Shown here: in pieces, positions 15,604-22,842 of the stretch
How positions within the stretch are numbered: position 1 is the first letter of the stretch
Layout of the letters: every line of letters starts with the position of its first letter
Assembly (NCBI GenBank): GCA_046262415.1
Contig: JBHEMU010000109.1
Span: forward strand, 1-36,906
DNA length: 36,906 bases
Origin: JACDAS01 sp046262415
GTDB taxonomy: Bacteria > Actinomycetota > Thermoleophilia > Gaiellales > Gaiellaceae
Direction: 5' to 3'
The notes under the pieces: generated by a model
Databases searched by the model: none
What the model was told of the DNA's origin: nothing
Seen by the model: the letters and a program-made list of their open reading frames with translations, nothing else
Translations under genes and position numbers: made by a program

Positions 15604-16998
15604 GTGCGTTGCAGCTTGGTCGTCGCGCTCGTCGTCATCTGCGGGGTACTCGCCCCCGCGTCGATCGCGGCTACGCGACTGCCACCGGACTTCACGCAGG
15701 AGCTCGTGGACGACGGTTTGACGACCCCGACCGCGATGGCATTCGCGCCGGACGGGCGACTGTTCGTCGCCGAACAGGCGGGCAGCCTCCGCGTGATCAA
15801 GGACGGCACGCTGCTGCCGACGCCGTTCGTCACGCTCCCGGTCGATTCACGCGGAGAACGAGGGTTGCTCGGCGTGACGTTCGACCCGGACTTCGCCACG
15901 AACAAGTTCGTCTACGTCTACTACACGACGTCGACGGCACCCATCCACAACCGAGTGAGCCGATTCACGGCCTCCGGCGACGTCGCCCTGGCGGGCAGCG
16001 AGACTCCGATTCTCGAGCTGGAGAGCCTGAGTGGGGCGACGAATCACAACGGCGGCGCCATCCATTTCGGGCCTGACGACATGCTCTACGTCGCCGTCGG
16101 CGAGAACGCGAATTCGTCCCACTCGCAGACACTCGGCAACCGGCTCGGGAAGATGCTCCGGATCGAGCCGGACGGCGATATCCCGACCGACAACCCGTTC
16201 TACACCACGGCGGTGGGCGACAACCGCTCGATCTGGGCCCTCGGGCTCCGCAACCCCTACACCTTCTCCTTCCAGCCGGGGAGCGGGCGGATGTTCATCA
16301 ACGACGTCGGGTCGGTCACGTGGGAGGAGATCAACGACGGGAGGGCGGGCGGCAACTACGGTTGGCCGACCGAGGAGGGCCCCGGCCCGGACCCCGAGCT
16401 CATCGACCCGATCTTCTACTACGGGCACGGGACCGGGCCGACGACAGGGTGCGCGATCACGGGTGGGTCGTTCTACAACCCCCGGTCGGCCCAGTTTCCG
16501 AGCGAGTACGTGGGCGACTACTTCTTCGCCGACTTCTGCAGCGGCTGGATCCGGCGGCTCGATCCGGCGACCGGCGCCGCCGCCGATTTCGCCTCGGGTA
16601 TCTCGAACCCGGTCGATCTCGCAGTCGGAGGTGACGGGAGCCTCTACTACCTCGCCCGTGGGGCGGGAGCCGTCTACCGGATCTACTACGCGCCGCCGAC
16701 GGGGCTCTTCGTTCGCTCGTTCTCCGCAAGGCGCTCCGCGACGGGGGTCGTGCTCACCTGGCGGGCCGAGAGCCTGTTCGGACAGGTGCTCGGCTACAAC
16801 GTTCTCAGAGCGTCGTGGGCGGATGCGCGGCCGGTCCGGGTCAACCGCGGATTGATTCCCGCGTCCCCCTTGTCCGCGTGGCGACACTCGTTCGTCGATC
16901 GCCGCCAGCCGCGCGGGCGTCAGGCGCGTTACTGGCTGGAGCTCGTGCTCGCCGACGGCACGCGAGCCCGGCGCGGCCCCGCGCTCGTCCGGGCGTAG
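15604..16998 (+). CDS. secreted PQQ-dependent sugar dehydrogenase-like beta-propeller
   Basis: This 464-residue exported protein has a signal peptide at 1-22 (SLVVALVVICGVLAPASIAA). Residues 28-360 match soluble aldose sugar dehydrogenases (GSDH/YliI type), which oxidise sugars with PQQ. Motifs include PTAMAFAPDGRLFVAEQAG, GERGLLGVTFDPDF, NHNGGAIHFGPDDMLYVAVG, IWALGLRNPYTFSF and GRAGGNYGWPTEEG. GCAITGGSFY and FADFCSGWIRRL hold two Cys that may pair. The last ~100 residues (FVRSFSARRSATGVVLTWRA onward) look like an FnIII-type domain. GTG 15604 has GGAGGT five bases upstream. It is an accessory gene inserted between prs and rplY compared with the mycobacterial order. No PQQ synthesis genes are seen here. 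Confidence 0.82.
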   Translation: MRCSLVVALVVICGVLAPASIAATRLPPDFTQELVDDGLTTPTAMAFAPDGRLFVAEQAGSLRVIKDGTLLPTPFVTLPVDSRGERGLLGVTFDPDFATNKFVYVYYTTSTAPIHNRVSRFTASGDVALAGSETPILELESLSGATNHNGGAIHFGPDDMLYVAVGENANSSHSQTLGNRLGKMLRIEPDGDIPTDNPFYTTAVGDNRSIWALGLRNPYTFSFQPGSGRMFINDVGSVTWEEINDGRAGGNYGWPTEEGPGPDPELIDPIFYYGHGTGPTTGCAITGGSFYNPRSAQFPSEYVGDYFFADFCSGWIRRLDPATGAAADFASGISNPVDLAVGGDGSLYYLARGAGAVYRIYYAPPTGLFVRSFSARRSATGVVLTWRAESLFGQVLGYNVLRASWADARPVRVNRGLIPASPLSAWRHSFVDRRQPRGRQARYWLELVLADGTRARRGPALVRA

Positions 16999-17044
16999 CC
17001 CGGCGGAGCCACCGCCCCGCGCCGCGGCGCGCAACCGGAGAACC

Positions 17045-17057
17045 AGGGTCTGACCCT
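17045..17057. repeat. palindrome AGGGTCTGACCCT upstream of the RAYT gene
   Basis: AGGGTC and GACCCT are exact inverted arms around one central T, about 97 bases before the RAYT start. From memory, GGGTC(T/A)GACCC-type palindromes recur in many genomes with RAYT genes, so this may be a REP site. No second copy was found in the window. Confidence 0.4.
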
Positions 17058-17141
17058 CGAGATGGGCACGAAGGGACATGGCGATCGTGCCGAGAGTGGA
17101 GTACCTTGTCCACAGCGCCGCCGGAGCCGGGGGCGGCCGCC

Positions 17142-17147
17142 TAGTCT
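17142..17147 (+). promoter_or_regulatory. -10 box TAGTCT, leaderless promoter of the RAYT gene
   Basis: TAGTCT is followed by six bases and ATG 17154, with no Shine-Dalgarno. Confidence 0.45.
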
Positions 17148-17153
17148 CGCCGG

Positions 17154-18344
17154 ATGGCGCGCCACCTTCGCCGCGAGCTGCCGGACGGGACCTACCACGT
17201 CACCACGCGCGGCGTCGCGGGGGCGATGGTCTACGCGGACGACGCCGATCGCATCGGCTTCCTCCAGCTGCTGGCCGAGGTGGTAGCCAAGTACCGCTGG
17301 AACTGCCATGCGTTCTGCCTGATGGGGACGCACTACCACCTGATCGTGGAGACGACGAGGGAGCAGCTCTCGGCCGGCCTGAAGCGCCTCAACGGCGTCT
17401 ACGCACAACGCTTCAACCGCCGGCACGGCCGCGGCGGTCACCTCTTCGGCGACCGCTTCAGCTCCTGGCTGATCAAGACGGAGGACCATTTCGAGGCCGC
17501 CTGCGAATACGTGGTCGCGAACCCCGTCCGGGCCGGGCTCTGCGCCACGGTCGACGACTGGCGCTGGAGCGGCCGATCGTCCGCAGGTCGGGGCGCAGCT
17601 ACACTTGGCCGCCGTGGCCGGCGAGCGAATCCGTCTGGACGTGAAGGAGCGGACCCGGAAGGGGACGGCCGACTCGAGGCGCCTGCGCCGGGAAGGTCTG
17701 ATCCCGGGCGTCCTCTACGGGCGCGGCAAGCCGCACGCGATCTGCGTCCCGGAGCGGGAGCTTCGGCGCGTCCTCACCGGGAGTCACGGCCTCCACACGA
17801 TCCTCGACGTCGTGCTCGAGGGGCAGAAGTCGACGCACGCCTCGATCCTCAAGGACTGGCAGCAGGACGCGATCCGCGGCAAGGTGATCCACGTCGACCT
17901 GCAGGAGGTCCGCCTCGACCAGCCGATCCAGGCGCAGGTCGTGGTCGAGCTCGTCGGCGAGCCCGCGGGCGTGAAGGAGGGCGGCGTGCTCTCCCAGGTC
18001 GTCCGGGAGATCAACGTCGAGGCCCTCCCGATGGAGGTGCCCGACCGGATCGAGCTGGACGTCAGCGACATGGCGATCGGAGAGACGCTCCGTCTGGCCG
18101 ACCTGCCCGCGCGCGAGGGCGTTGTGTACCTCGACGATCCCGACGAGACCGTGCTCGCGAACGTGACCGTGCCGAGCCGCGTGGTCGAGCCCGAGGACGT
18201 CGTGGCCGAGGAGGAGGAAGGCGCCGAGGCCCCGCCCGACGGCGAGGCCCCCGAGGGCGGCTCCGAGGCCCAGCCCGAACCGACCGCGGACGCCGCCGGA
18301 TCACCCGGAACCAGCGAGGGGTAACAGCGAAAAGGCGGGTTTAG
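17154..18344 (+). CDS. REP-associated tyrosine transposase (Y1/RAYT), frame runs through rplY
   Basis: Residues 1-140 match the IS200-like Y1 transposase/RAYT family, single-strand endonucleases that act on short palindromes. RRELPDGTYHVTTRG opens the protein. GTHYHLIVE (58-66) holds the HUH metal pair H60/H62, and EYVVANPVRAGL near 118-129 holds the likely catalytic Tyr119. The family usually ends soon after the DWRWSG block (135-140). Here no stop occurs until 18342-18344, so the formal frame covers the whole ribosomal L25 gene in another phase, and the residues after about 145 are Arg/Gly/Pro-rich noise. A lost stop or small frameshift near 17575-17610 is likely. ATG 17154 is supported by a TAGTCT box six bases upstream. 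The element interrupts the prs–rplY neighbourhood. Confidence 0.65.
   Translation: MARHLRRELPDGTYHVTTRGVAGAMVYADDADRIGFLQLLAEVVAKYRWNCHAFCLMGTHYHLIVETTREQLSAGLKRLNGVYAQRFNRRHGRGGHLFGDRFSSWLIKTEDHFEAACEYVVANPVRAGLCATVDDWRWSGRSSAGRGAATLGRRGRRANPSGREGADPEGDGRLEAPAPGRSDPGRPLRARQAARDLRPGAGASARPHRESRPPHDPRRRARGAEVDARLDPQGLAAGRDPRQGDPRRPAGGPPRPADPGAGRGRARRRARGREGGRRALPGRPGDQRRGPPDGGARPDRAGRQRHGDRRDAPSGRPARARGRCVPRRSRRDRARERDRAEPRGRARGRRGRGGGRRRGPARRRGPRGRLRGPARTDRGRRRITRNQRGVTAKRRV
17600..17605 (+). promoter_or_regulatory. -10 box TACACT, leaderless promoter of rplY
   Basis: TACACT lies eight bases before GTG 17614. It overlaps the alternative TTG at 17605, which argues for the GTG start. Confidence 0.45.
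17614..18324 (+). CDS. rplY: 50S ribosomal protein L25/general stress protein Ctc
   Basis: This 236-residue long-form (CTC) L25 binds 5S rRNA in the large subunit. Residues 1-90 are the L25 domain (LDVKERTRKGTADSRRLRRE then GLIPGVLYGRGKPHAICVPE). Residues 91-185 are the TL5/CTC beta domain (KVIHVDLQEVRLDQPIQAQV). The last ~50 residues are an acidic Glu/Pro/Ala tail. GTG 17614 is chosen over TTG 17605 because the latter lies inside the probable -10 box. The gene is entirely covered by the RAYT frame in another phase. It is followed 20 bases later by pth; rplY–pth is a widely conserved pair. Confidence 0.92.
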   Translation: MAGERIRLDVKERTRKGTADSRRLRREGLIPGVLYGRGKPHAICVPERELRRVLTGSHGLHTILDVVLEGQKSTHASILKDWQQDAIRGKVIHVDLQEVRLDQPIQAQVVVELVGEPAGVKEGGVLSQVVREINVEALPMEVPDRIELDVSDMAIGETLRLADLPAREGVVYLDDPDETVLANVTVPSRVVEPEDVVAEEEEGAEAPPDGEAPEGGSEAQPEPTADAAGSPGTSEG

Positions 18345-18938
18345 ATGCCTCTCTTCCGCCGGGGCGAGAGCGTCTCGACGATCGCCCTCCTCGTCGCGGG
18401 ACTCGGCAACCCGGGGCCCGCCTACTCCCGGACGCGCCACAACGTCGGCTGGCTCGTGGCGGACGAGCTCGCCCGGCGGCACGGAGGTTCCTTCCGCGCC
18501 AAGTTCTCCGGCCACCTCGCCGAGGTGCGGGTCGGCGGCGGCCGGCTCGCGTTGCTGAAGCCCGAGACCTACATGAACGAGTCCGGCCGGTCGATCGGAG
18601 CGGCGGCGCGGTTCTTCAAGGTCGACCCGGCCGCGATCCTCGTCGTGCACGACGACGTGGACCTCGACGAGGGTCGCCTGCAGGCCCGTCTCGGCGGCGG
18701 CCTCGCCGGACACAACGGGCTCCGTTCGATCGCCGCCGTCCTTCGCACCCAGGACTTCCTGCGCCTGCGGATCGGCGTCGGACGGCCGGGCCGCGGCGAT
18801 CCGCGCGGGATCGCGGACTACGTGCTCTCGAGCTTCGAGCCCGAGACCGACGTCGGCGCGATCGTCGCCAGGGCCGCCGACGCGGTCGAGGTGACGGCGA
18901 TCGAGGGCCTGGAGCTGGCGCAGCAGCGCTTCAACTGA
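18345..18938 (+). CDS. pth: peptidyl-tRNA hydrolase
   Basis: This 197-residue enzyme cleaves peptidyl-tRNA released by stalled ribosomes. LLVAGLGNPGPAYSRTRHNV (15-34) contains the catalytic His32. KPETYMNESGRS, VVHDDVDLDEGRL (catalytic Asp) and GGGLAGHNGLRSI are the other family blocks. A short N-terminal extension (1-11) precedes the core. ATG 18345 has AAGGCGG about five bases upstream. Its last eight bases overlap the end of the convergent cyclase-like gene. Confidence 0.94.
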   Translation: MPLFRRGESVSTIALLVAGLGNPGPAYSRTRHNVGWLVADELARRHGGSFRAKFSGHLAEVRVGGGRLALLKPETYMNESGRSIGAAARFFKVDPAAILVVHDDVDLDEGRLQARLGGGLAGHNGLRSIAAVLRTQDFLRLRIGVGRPGRGDPRGIADYVLSSFEPETDVGAIVARAADAVEVTAIEGLELAQQRFN

Positions 18939-19524
18939 CCAGCGCGAAGTGCCGGAGCTCGATCCCCGACATCGAGACCACCCGCTCCTCGACCTTCTCG
19001 CCGGCGGCGAGGACTGCGCGCGCGGCCTCGGTGAGCAGGATCTCGCCGTAGTCGGCGACGTCCTCGCCGAGCTTGCAGGCGAGATTGACCTCGCTTCCCA
19101 TCGCGTCCTCGGCCCCGATCAGCAGCATCGGTCCGAAGCCGATGCCGATCGAGACGTAGAGCTCCTCGCCCTCAGGCAGCGCCACTCGCGCCTGCTCGAG
19201 GGTTTCGACGACCTCCCGGCTCGCCGTAACCGCCTCCTCGACCGACCGGAAGAGGCAGAAGAGGTTGTCCGCCTCCGCCTTCACCACGTCGCCTGCACGC
19301 TTGGCGACGAGCGGCGTCACCAGCGCCCGGACGCGGCGGATCACGAGCAGGCACTCGATGATCCCGTACCTCCGCGTCGCCCGAGAGAACCCGCTCATGT
19401 CGAGCACGAGCATCGCGCGCTCCTCGACGAAGCCCGAGTCGATCCGGCCCTGGAGCTCGGGGCGGCGGCCCGGCTCAGCGAGGATGGTGTCGAGAAGGCT
19501 GTCGAGCTCGTCTCGACCGGGCAC
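18931..19524 (-). CDS. class III adenylate/guanylate cyclase-like protein
   Basis: This 197-residue protein is a stand-alone cyclase homology domain after a ~35-residue N-terminal helix. The first metal Asp is in AMLVLDMSGFSRAT (about 38-51). AGDVVKAEADNLFCLF near 77-92 gives the base-binding Lys and the second metal Asp. GSEVNLACKLGEDV carries the transition-state Asn, but the conserved Arg four residues later is Lys. Activity is therefore uncertain; a weak cyclase or a nucleotide-binding regulator is possible. GTG 19524 is supported by TAGAAT six bases upstream on this strand. It is divergent from mfd, with the two -10 boxes only 18 bp apart. Confidence 0.7.
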   Translation of the reverse strand: MPGRDELDSLLDTILAEPGRRPELQGRIDSGFVEERAMLVLDMSGFSRATRRYGIIECLLVIRRVRALVTPLVAKRAGDVVKAEADNLFCLFRSVEEAVTASREVVETLEQARVALPEGEELYVSIGIGFGPMLLIGAEDAMGSEVNLACKLGEDVADYGEILLTEAARAVLAAGEKVEERVVSMSGIELRHFALVS

Positions 19525-19530
19525 GCCTCG

Positions 19531-19536
19531 ATTCTA
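19531..19536 (-). promoter_or_regulatory. -10 box TAGAAT, leaderless promoter of the cyclase-like gene
   Basis: On the minus strand TAGAAT (five of six consensus bases) ends six bases before GTG 19524. Confidence 0.5.
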
Positions 19537-19553
19537 CGCTCCTGTCACGCATC

Positions 19554-19559
19554 TACACT
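19554..19559 (+). promoter_or_regulatory. -10 box TACACT for mfd
   Basis: TACACT would start transcription near 19566, giving mfd a leader of about 30 bases, most of which is one hairpin. Confidence 0.4.
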
Positions 19560-19566
19560 TCGCGCG

Positions 19567-19587
19567 CCCGGAACCGCCGGTTCCGGG
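19567..19587 (+). promoter_or_regulatory. perfect 9-bp palindrome in the mfd leader
   Basis: CCCGGAACC, loop GCC, GGTTCCGGG starts at the expected transcription start and ends nine bases before the mfd ATG. It could be an operator at +1 or a 5' mRNA hairpin. Its core GGAACC-N3-GGTTCC recurs at 26091-26105. Confidence 0.5.
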
Positions 19588-19595
19588 TCTTCGTC

Positions 19596-22500
19596 ATGGA
19601 CCGGCCCGTCCTCCACGCGTTCGTCCGGGAGCTCGTCGCGAGTGAGCGACTGCGCACGTTCGCGGAAGCGCTGCCGACGCGCGCACGGGTGTCCGAGCCC
19701 GCGCTGCCGCTCCTCCTCGCAGCGCTGCACGAGCATCTGGCCCGCCCGCTCGTCTGTCTGCTGGCCGAGGACGCGGACGCGCGCGACGCCGCCGACGCGG
19801 CCGCCTGGTTCCTCGGCGAGGGCCGCGTCGCCCTGCTGCCGAGCCGGGGGGTGCACTGGGGGTCCGGCCTGGAGGCGCCGCCGCACCTGGTGGGCGAGCG
19901 GGCTCGCGCGCTCGACGTGCTCGCGACCGGCGGGCTCGTGTGCGCCTCGGCCGCCGCTCTCGCCGAGGGGCTGCCTCCGGCTGGCGCGAGGCCGGGGCCG
20001 CTCCGGCTGAAGCCGGGCGACGAGCCGGGACTCGAGGAGCTGGTCGAGCACCTCGCGCTCGCCGGGTACTCGCGCGTCGAGCAGGTCGCCGAGCGGGGAC
20101 AGCTCGCGGTTCGAGGCGGCATCGTCGACGTCTTCCCGACGACCGGCCGCGAGCCGCTCCGGATCGAGCTCTACGGGGACGAGGTCGAAGGGATCCGGGC
20201 GTTCTCGCCCTTCACGCAGCGGGCGCTCCACCCGGTCGAGCAGATCGTCGTCTACCCGGCCGCCGAGCGCCGGCTCGACCTCGTCGAGCCCTGGCTCGAG
20301 GACGAGCCGCGCCCGGAGCCGCCGGACCTCGTGCCGCCGCTGGCCGACGGCCCGGATCTCGTCTGGCAGGCCGACGAGGTGCGGCAGGTCTGGACCGAGG
20401 AGTTCGGTCGCGAGTTGCCGCTTCGGGCCGTCACCGAGCTTGATCCGCTGCCCCAGGGGCAGCCGTTCGCGTTTGAGGCTCAGCGCCCCGCGCTGACTGC
20501 CCGCGGCCTCGCCGAGGCCGAGAACGAGCTCGCGGCCTACGTCCACGGCGGCAACCGCGTCGTCGTCGCGTTCCCGCACCCCGGTGAGGCGCTGCGCACG
20601 AGGAATTTGCTGCGCAAGGTCGCCGCCGGCGACCTCGCCCCCGGGGACGGGCTGCCGCGCGAGGCGGGCGTGCACTTCGCCGTCGCTCCGGCGCGGCGCG
20701 GCTTCGTCTGGCGGGAGCTCGGCCTCGTGCTGCTCCCGGACACGCAGGTCTTCCGCAAGCGGCCGCCGAGGGCGGACGCGCGGCTGGGACGGGCCCTCCA
20801 GTCGTTCTCGGACCTCCGCACCGGCGACCACGTCGTGCACGAGGACCACGGCATCGGCAGCCTGCTCGGATTCGAGACGAAGGCGGTCGCGGGCGTCACC
20901 CGGGACTACCTCTTCCTGGGCTTTCGCGGGGACGACCGGCTCTACGTGCCGCACGAGCAGATCGGCAAGGTCTCCCGCTACATCGGCGCCGACGCGCGCA
21001 CGCCTGCGCTCTCGAAGCTCGGCGGCAAGGCCTGGGACAACCTGAAGACGCGGGCGCGTTCGGCGGTGCGCGAGCTGGCGACCGAGCTGATCGCCCTGTA
21101 CGCGCAGCGCCAGCAGGCGCCCGGCTTCGCCCACGACCTCACCTCCGACTGGCTCGAGCGACTCGAGGCCGGCTTCCCCTACCGCGAGACGGAGGATCAG
21201 GCGCGCGCGATCGAGGAGGTCAAGGAAGACCTCGAGGCGCCGCGCCCGATGGACCGGCTCGTCTGCGGCGACGTCGGCTTCGGCAAGACCGAGGTGGGCG
21301 TTCGCGCCGCGTTCGCCGCCGCGCTGAACGGCAAACAGGTGCTCATGCTCGTGCCGACCACGATCCTCGCCGAGCAGCACTGGCACACGTTTCGCGACCG
21401 TTACCGCGACTTCCCCGTGCGGGTCGAAATGGTCTCCCGCTTCAGAAGACCGTCCGACGTCAAGCAGGTGCTGCGGGACTTTGCCGAGGGAAAAGTCGAG
21501 GTCCTGATCGGCACGCACAGGGTCCTGTCCCGCGACGTGATCCCCAGGGAGCTCGGGCTCGTGATCGTCGACGAGGAGCAGCGCTTCGGGGTGGCGCAGA
21601 AGGAGCTTCTGCGTGCGCTGCGCCTCGAGGTGGACGTGCTGGCGCTCACGGCGACGCCGATCCCGCGCACGCTGCACATGTCGCTCTCGGGCCTCCGCGA
21701 CATCTCCGTGATCGAGACGCCTCCTCAGGGGCGCCGCCCGATCCGGACGCATGTCGGCGAGTTCGACGAGGAGCTCGTGAAGACCGCGCTGGAGCGCGAG
21801 CACGCCCGCGGCGGCCAGTCCTTTTACCTGCACAACCGCGTCGACTCGATCGACGAGGCGGCCCGGAAGCTGCAGCTCTCCTGCCCTGGACTCCGCTTCC
21901 TCGTCGCCCACGGACAGATGCGCGAGCGGGAGCTGGAGGAGCGCATGCTCGCCTTCCTGCGGGGCGACGCGGACGTGCTCGTCTCGACGACGATCATCGA
22001 ATCCGGGCTCGACATCCCGCAGGCGAACACGCTGATCGTGGAGCGCGCCGACGCCTTCGGGCTCGCCCAGCTGTACCAGATCCGCGGGCGCGTGGGCCGC
22101 TCGGACGTCCTGGCCCACGCCTACCTGTTCTACCCCGCGGCGAGTGAGCTCTCGCCCGAGGCCAGGGCCCGCCTCGCGACGCTCGCCGACCACACCGAGC
22201 TCGGGGCCGGGTTCGCGATCGCGATGCGGGACCTGGAGATTCGCGGGGCGGGCGACCTGCTCGGGGCGGAGCAATCGGGCCACGTCGCGGCGCTCGGCTT
22301 CGAGCTGTACGTCGAGATGCTCGGCGAGGCGGTGGCCGAGCTGCAGGGGCAGCGGCGGCCGGTGGCGCGGCCCGTGCGCGTCGAGGCCCAGGTCGACGCC
22401 TACGTGCCGGCGGCCTACGTTCCCTCGGAGGCGCAGAAGATCGACCTCCATCGCCGGCTCGCGCTCGCCGAGTCCGAGGACGAGCTCAGGGAGCTGCGGG

Positions 22501-22814
22501 CGGGGCTCGAGGACCGGTACGGCCCGATGCCCGAGCCGGTCGGGAACCTCTTCGCGATCCAGGAGGCGAAGCTGAAGCTGGCCGCGCTCGGGGCCGACTA
22601 CCTCGTCTTCCGCGGAGGCCGCGCGAGCGTCGGGCCGCTGGTGCTCGGCTCTGGGGAGCTACGGGAGCTGCGCGGCCTCGTCGACACGGCGGTCTACGCC
22701 TCGTCCAGACAGGAGCTGTCGCTTCGGGACGCCGGCCGGCTGAGCGACGACGGCGGGTTCACGGGAGCGCTCAGGCTCGTCGATGCTATACTCGACGCGC
22801 GTCGCGCAGCGTGA
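19596..22814 (+). CDS. mfd: transcription-repair coupling factor Mfd
   Basis: This 1072-residue ATP-dependent translocase removes stalled RNA polymerase from DNA lesions and recruits UvrA. In order: UvrB-like domains (1-330, with GGIVDVFPTTGREPLRIELY near 170-190), the RNA polymerase-interaction domain starting LRTGDHVVHEDHGIGSLLGF near 407, and the RecG-like motor. The motor has Walker A GDVGFGKTEVGVRAAF near 557, VIVDEEQRFGV near 655, LTATPIPRTLHMSLSGLRD near 685 and QIRGRVGRSD near 827. A TRCF C-terminal domain (from about 930) follows. Its length is close to the usual 1100-1200. ATG 19596 lies just after a strong hairpin. mfd followed by a foldase gene and mazG is the expected actinobacterial order. 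Confidence 0.95.
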   Translation: MDRPVLHAFVRELVASERLRTFAEALPTRARVSEPALPLLLAALHEHLARPLVCLLAEDADARDAADAAAWFLGEGRVALLPSRGVHWGSGLEAPPHLVGERARALDVLATGGLVCASAAALAEGLPPAGARPGPLRLKPGDEPGLEELVEHLALAGYSRVEQVAERGQLAVRGGIVDVFPTTGREPLRIELYGDEVEGIRAFSPFTQRALHPVEQIVVYPAAERRLDLVEPWLEDEPRPEPPDLVPPLADGPDLVWQADEVRQVWTEEFGRELPLRAVTELDPLPQGQPFAFEAQRPALTARGLAEAENELAAYVHGGNRVVVAFPHPGEALRTRNLLRKVAAGDLAPGDGLPREAGVHFAVAPARRGFVWRELGLVLLPDTQVFRKRPPRADARLGRALQSFSDLRTGDHVVHEDHGIGSLLGFETKAVAGVTRDYLFLGFRGDDRLYVPHEQIGKVSRYIGADARTPALSKLGGKAWDNLKTRARSAVRELATELIALYAQRQQAPGFAHDLTSDWLERLEAGFPYRETEDQARAIEEVKEDLEAPRPMDRLVCGDVGFGKTEVGVRAAFAAALNGKQVLMLVPTTILAEQHWHTFRDRYRDFPVRVEMVSRFRRPSDVKQVLRDFAEGKVEVLIGTHRVLSRDVIPRELGLVIVDEEQRFGVAQKELLRALRLEVDVLALTATPIPRTLHMSLSGLRDISVIETPPQGRRPIRTHVGEFDEELVKTALEREHARGGQSFYLHNRVDSIDEAARKLQLSCPGLRFLVAHGQMRERELEERMLAFLRGDADVLVSTTIIESGLDIPQANTLIVERADAFGLAQLYQIRGRVGRSDVLAHAYLFYPAASELSPEARARLATLADHTELGAGFAIAMRDLEIRGAGDLLGAEQSGHVAALGFELYVEMLGEAVAELQGQRRPVARPVRVEAQVDAYVPAAYVPSEAQKIDLHRRLALAESEDELRELRAGLEDRYGPMPEPVGNLFAIQEAKLKLAALGADYLVFRGGRASVGPLVLGSGELRELRGLVDTAVYASSRQELSLRDAGRLSDDGGFTGALRLVDAILDARRAA
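22787..22792 (+). promoter_or_regulatory. -10 box TATACT for the foldase gene
   Basis: TATACT is close to consensus and lies inside the 3' end of mfd. It predicts a leader of about 44 bases before ATG 22843. Confidence 0.45.
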
Positions 22815-22842
22815 ACGAATCCGCTGCAAGGGCGCATTTTTC

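Noticed and set aside
17614..18324. The long Arg/Gly-rich tail of the RAYT frame as a real protein domain
   Set aside because: It is the rplY coding sequence read in another phase; composition is typical of shadow frames and no motif is present.
19571..19583. SOS box (LexA site) upstream of mfd
   Set aside because: GAAC and GTTC are five bases apart, whereas the known actinobacterial box has four; kept only as a shared palindrome.
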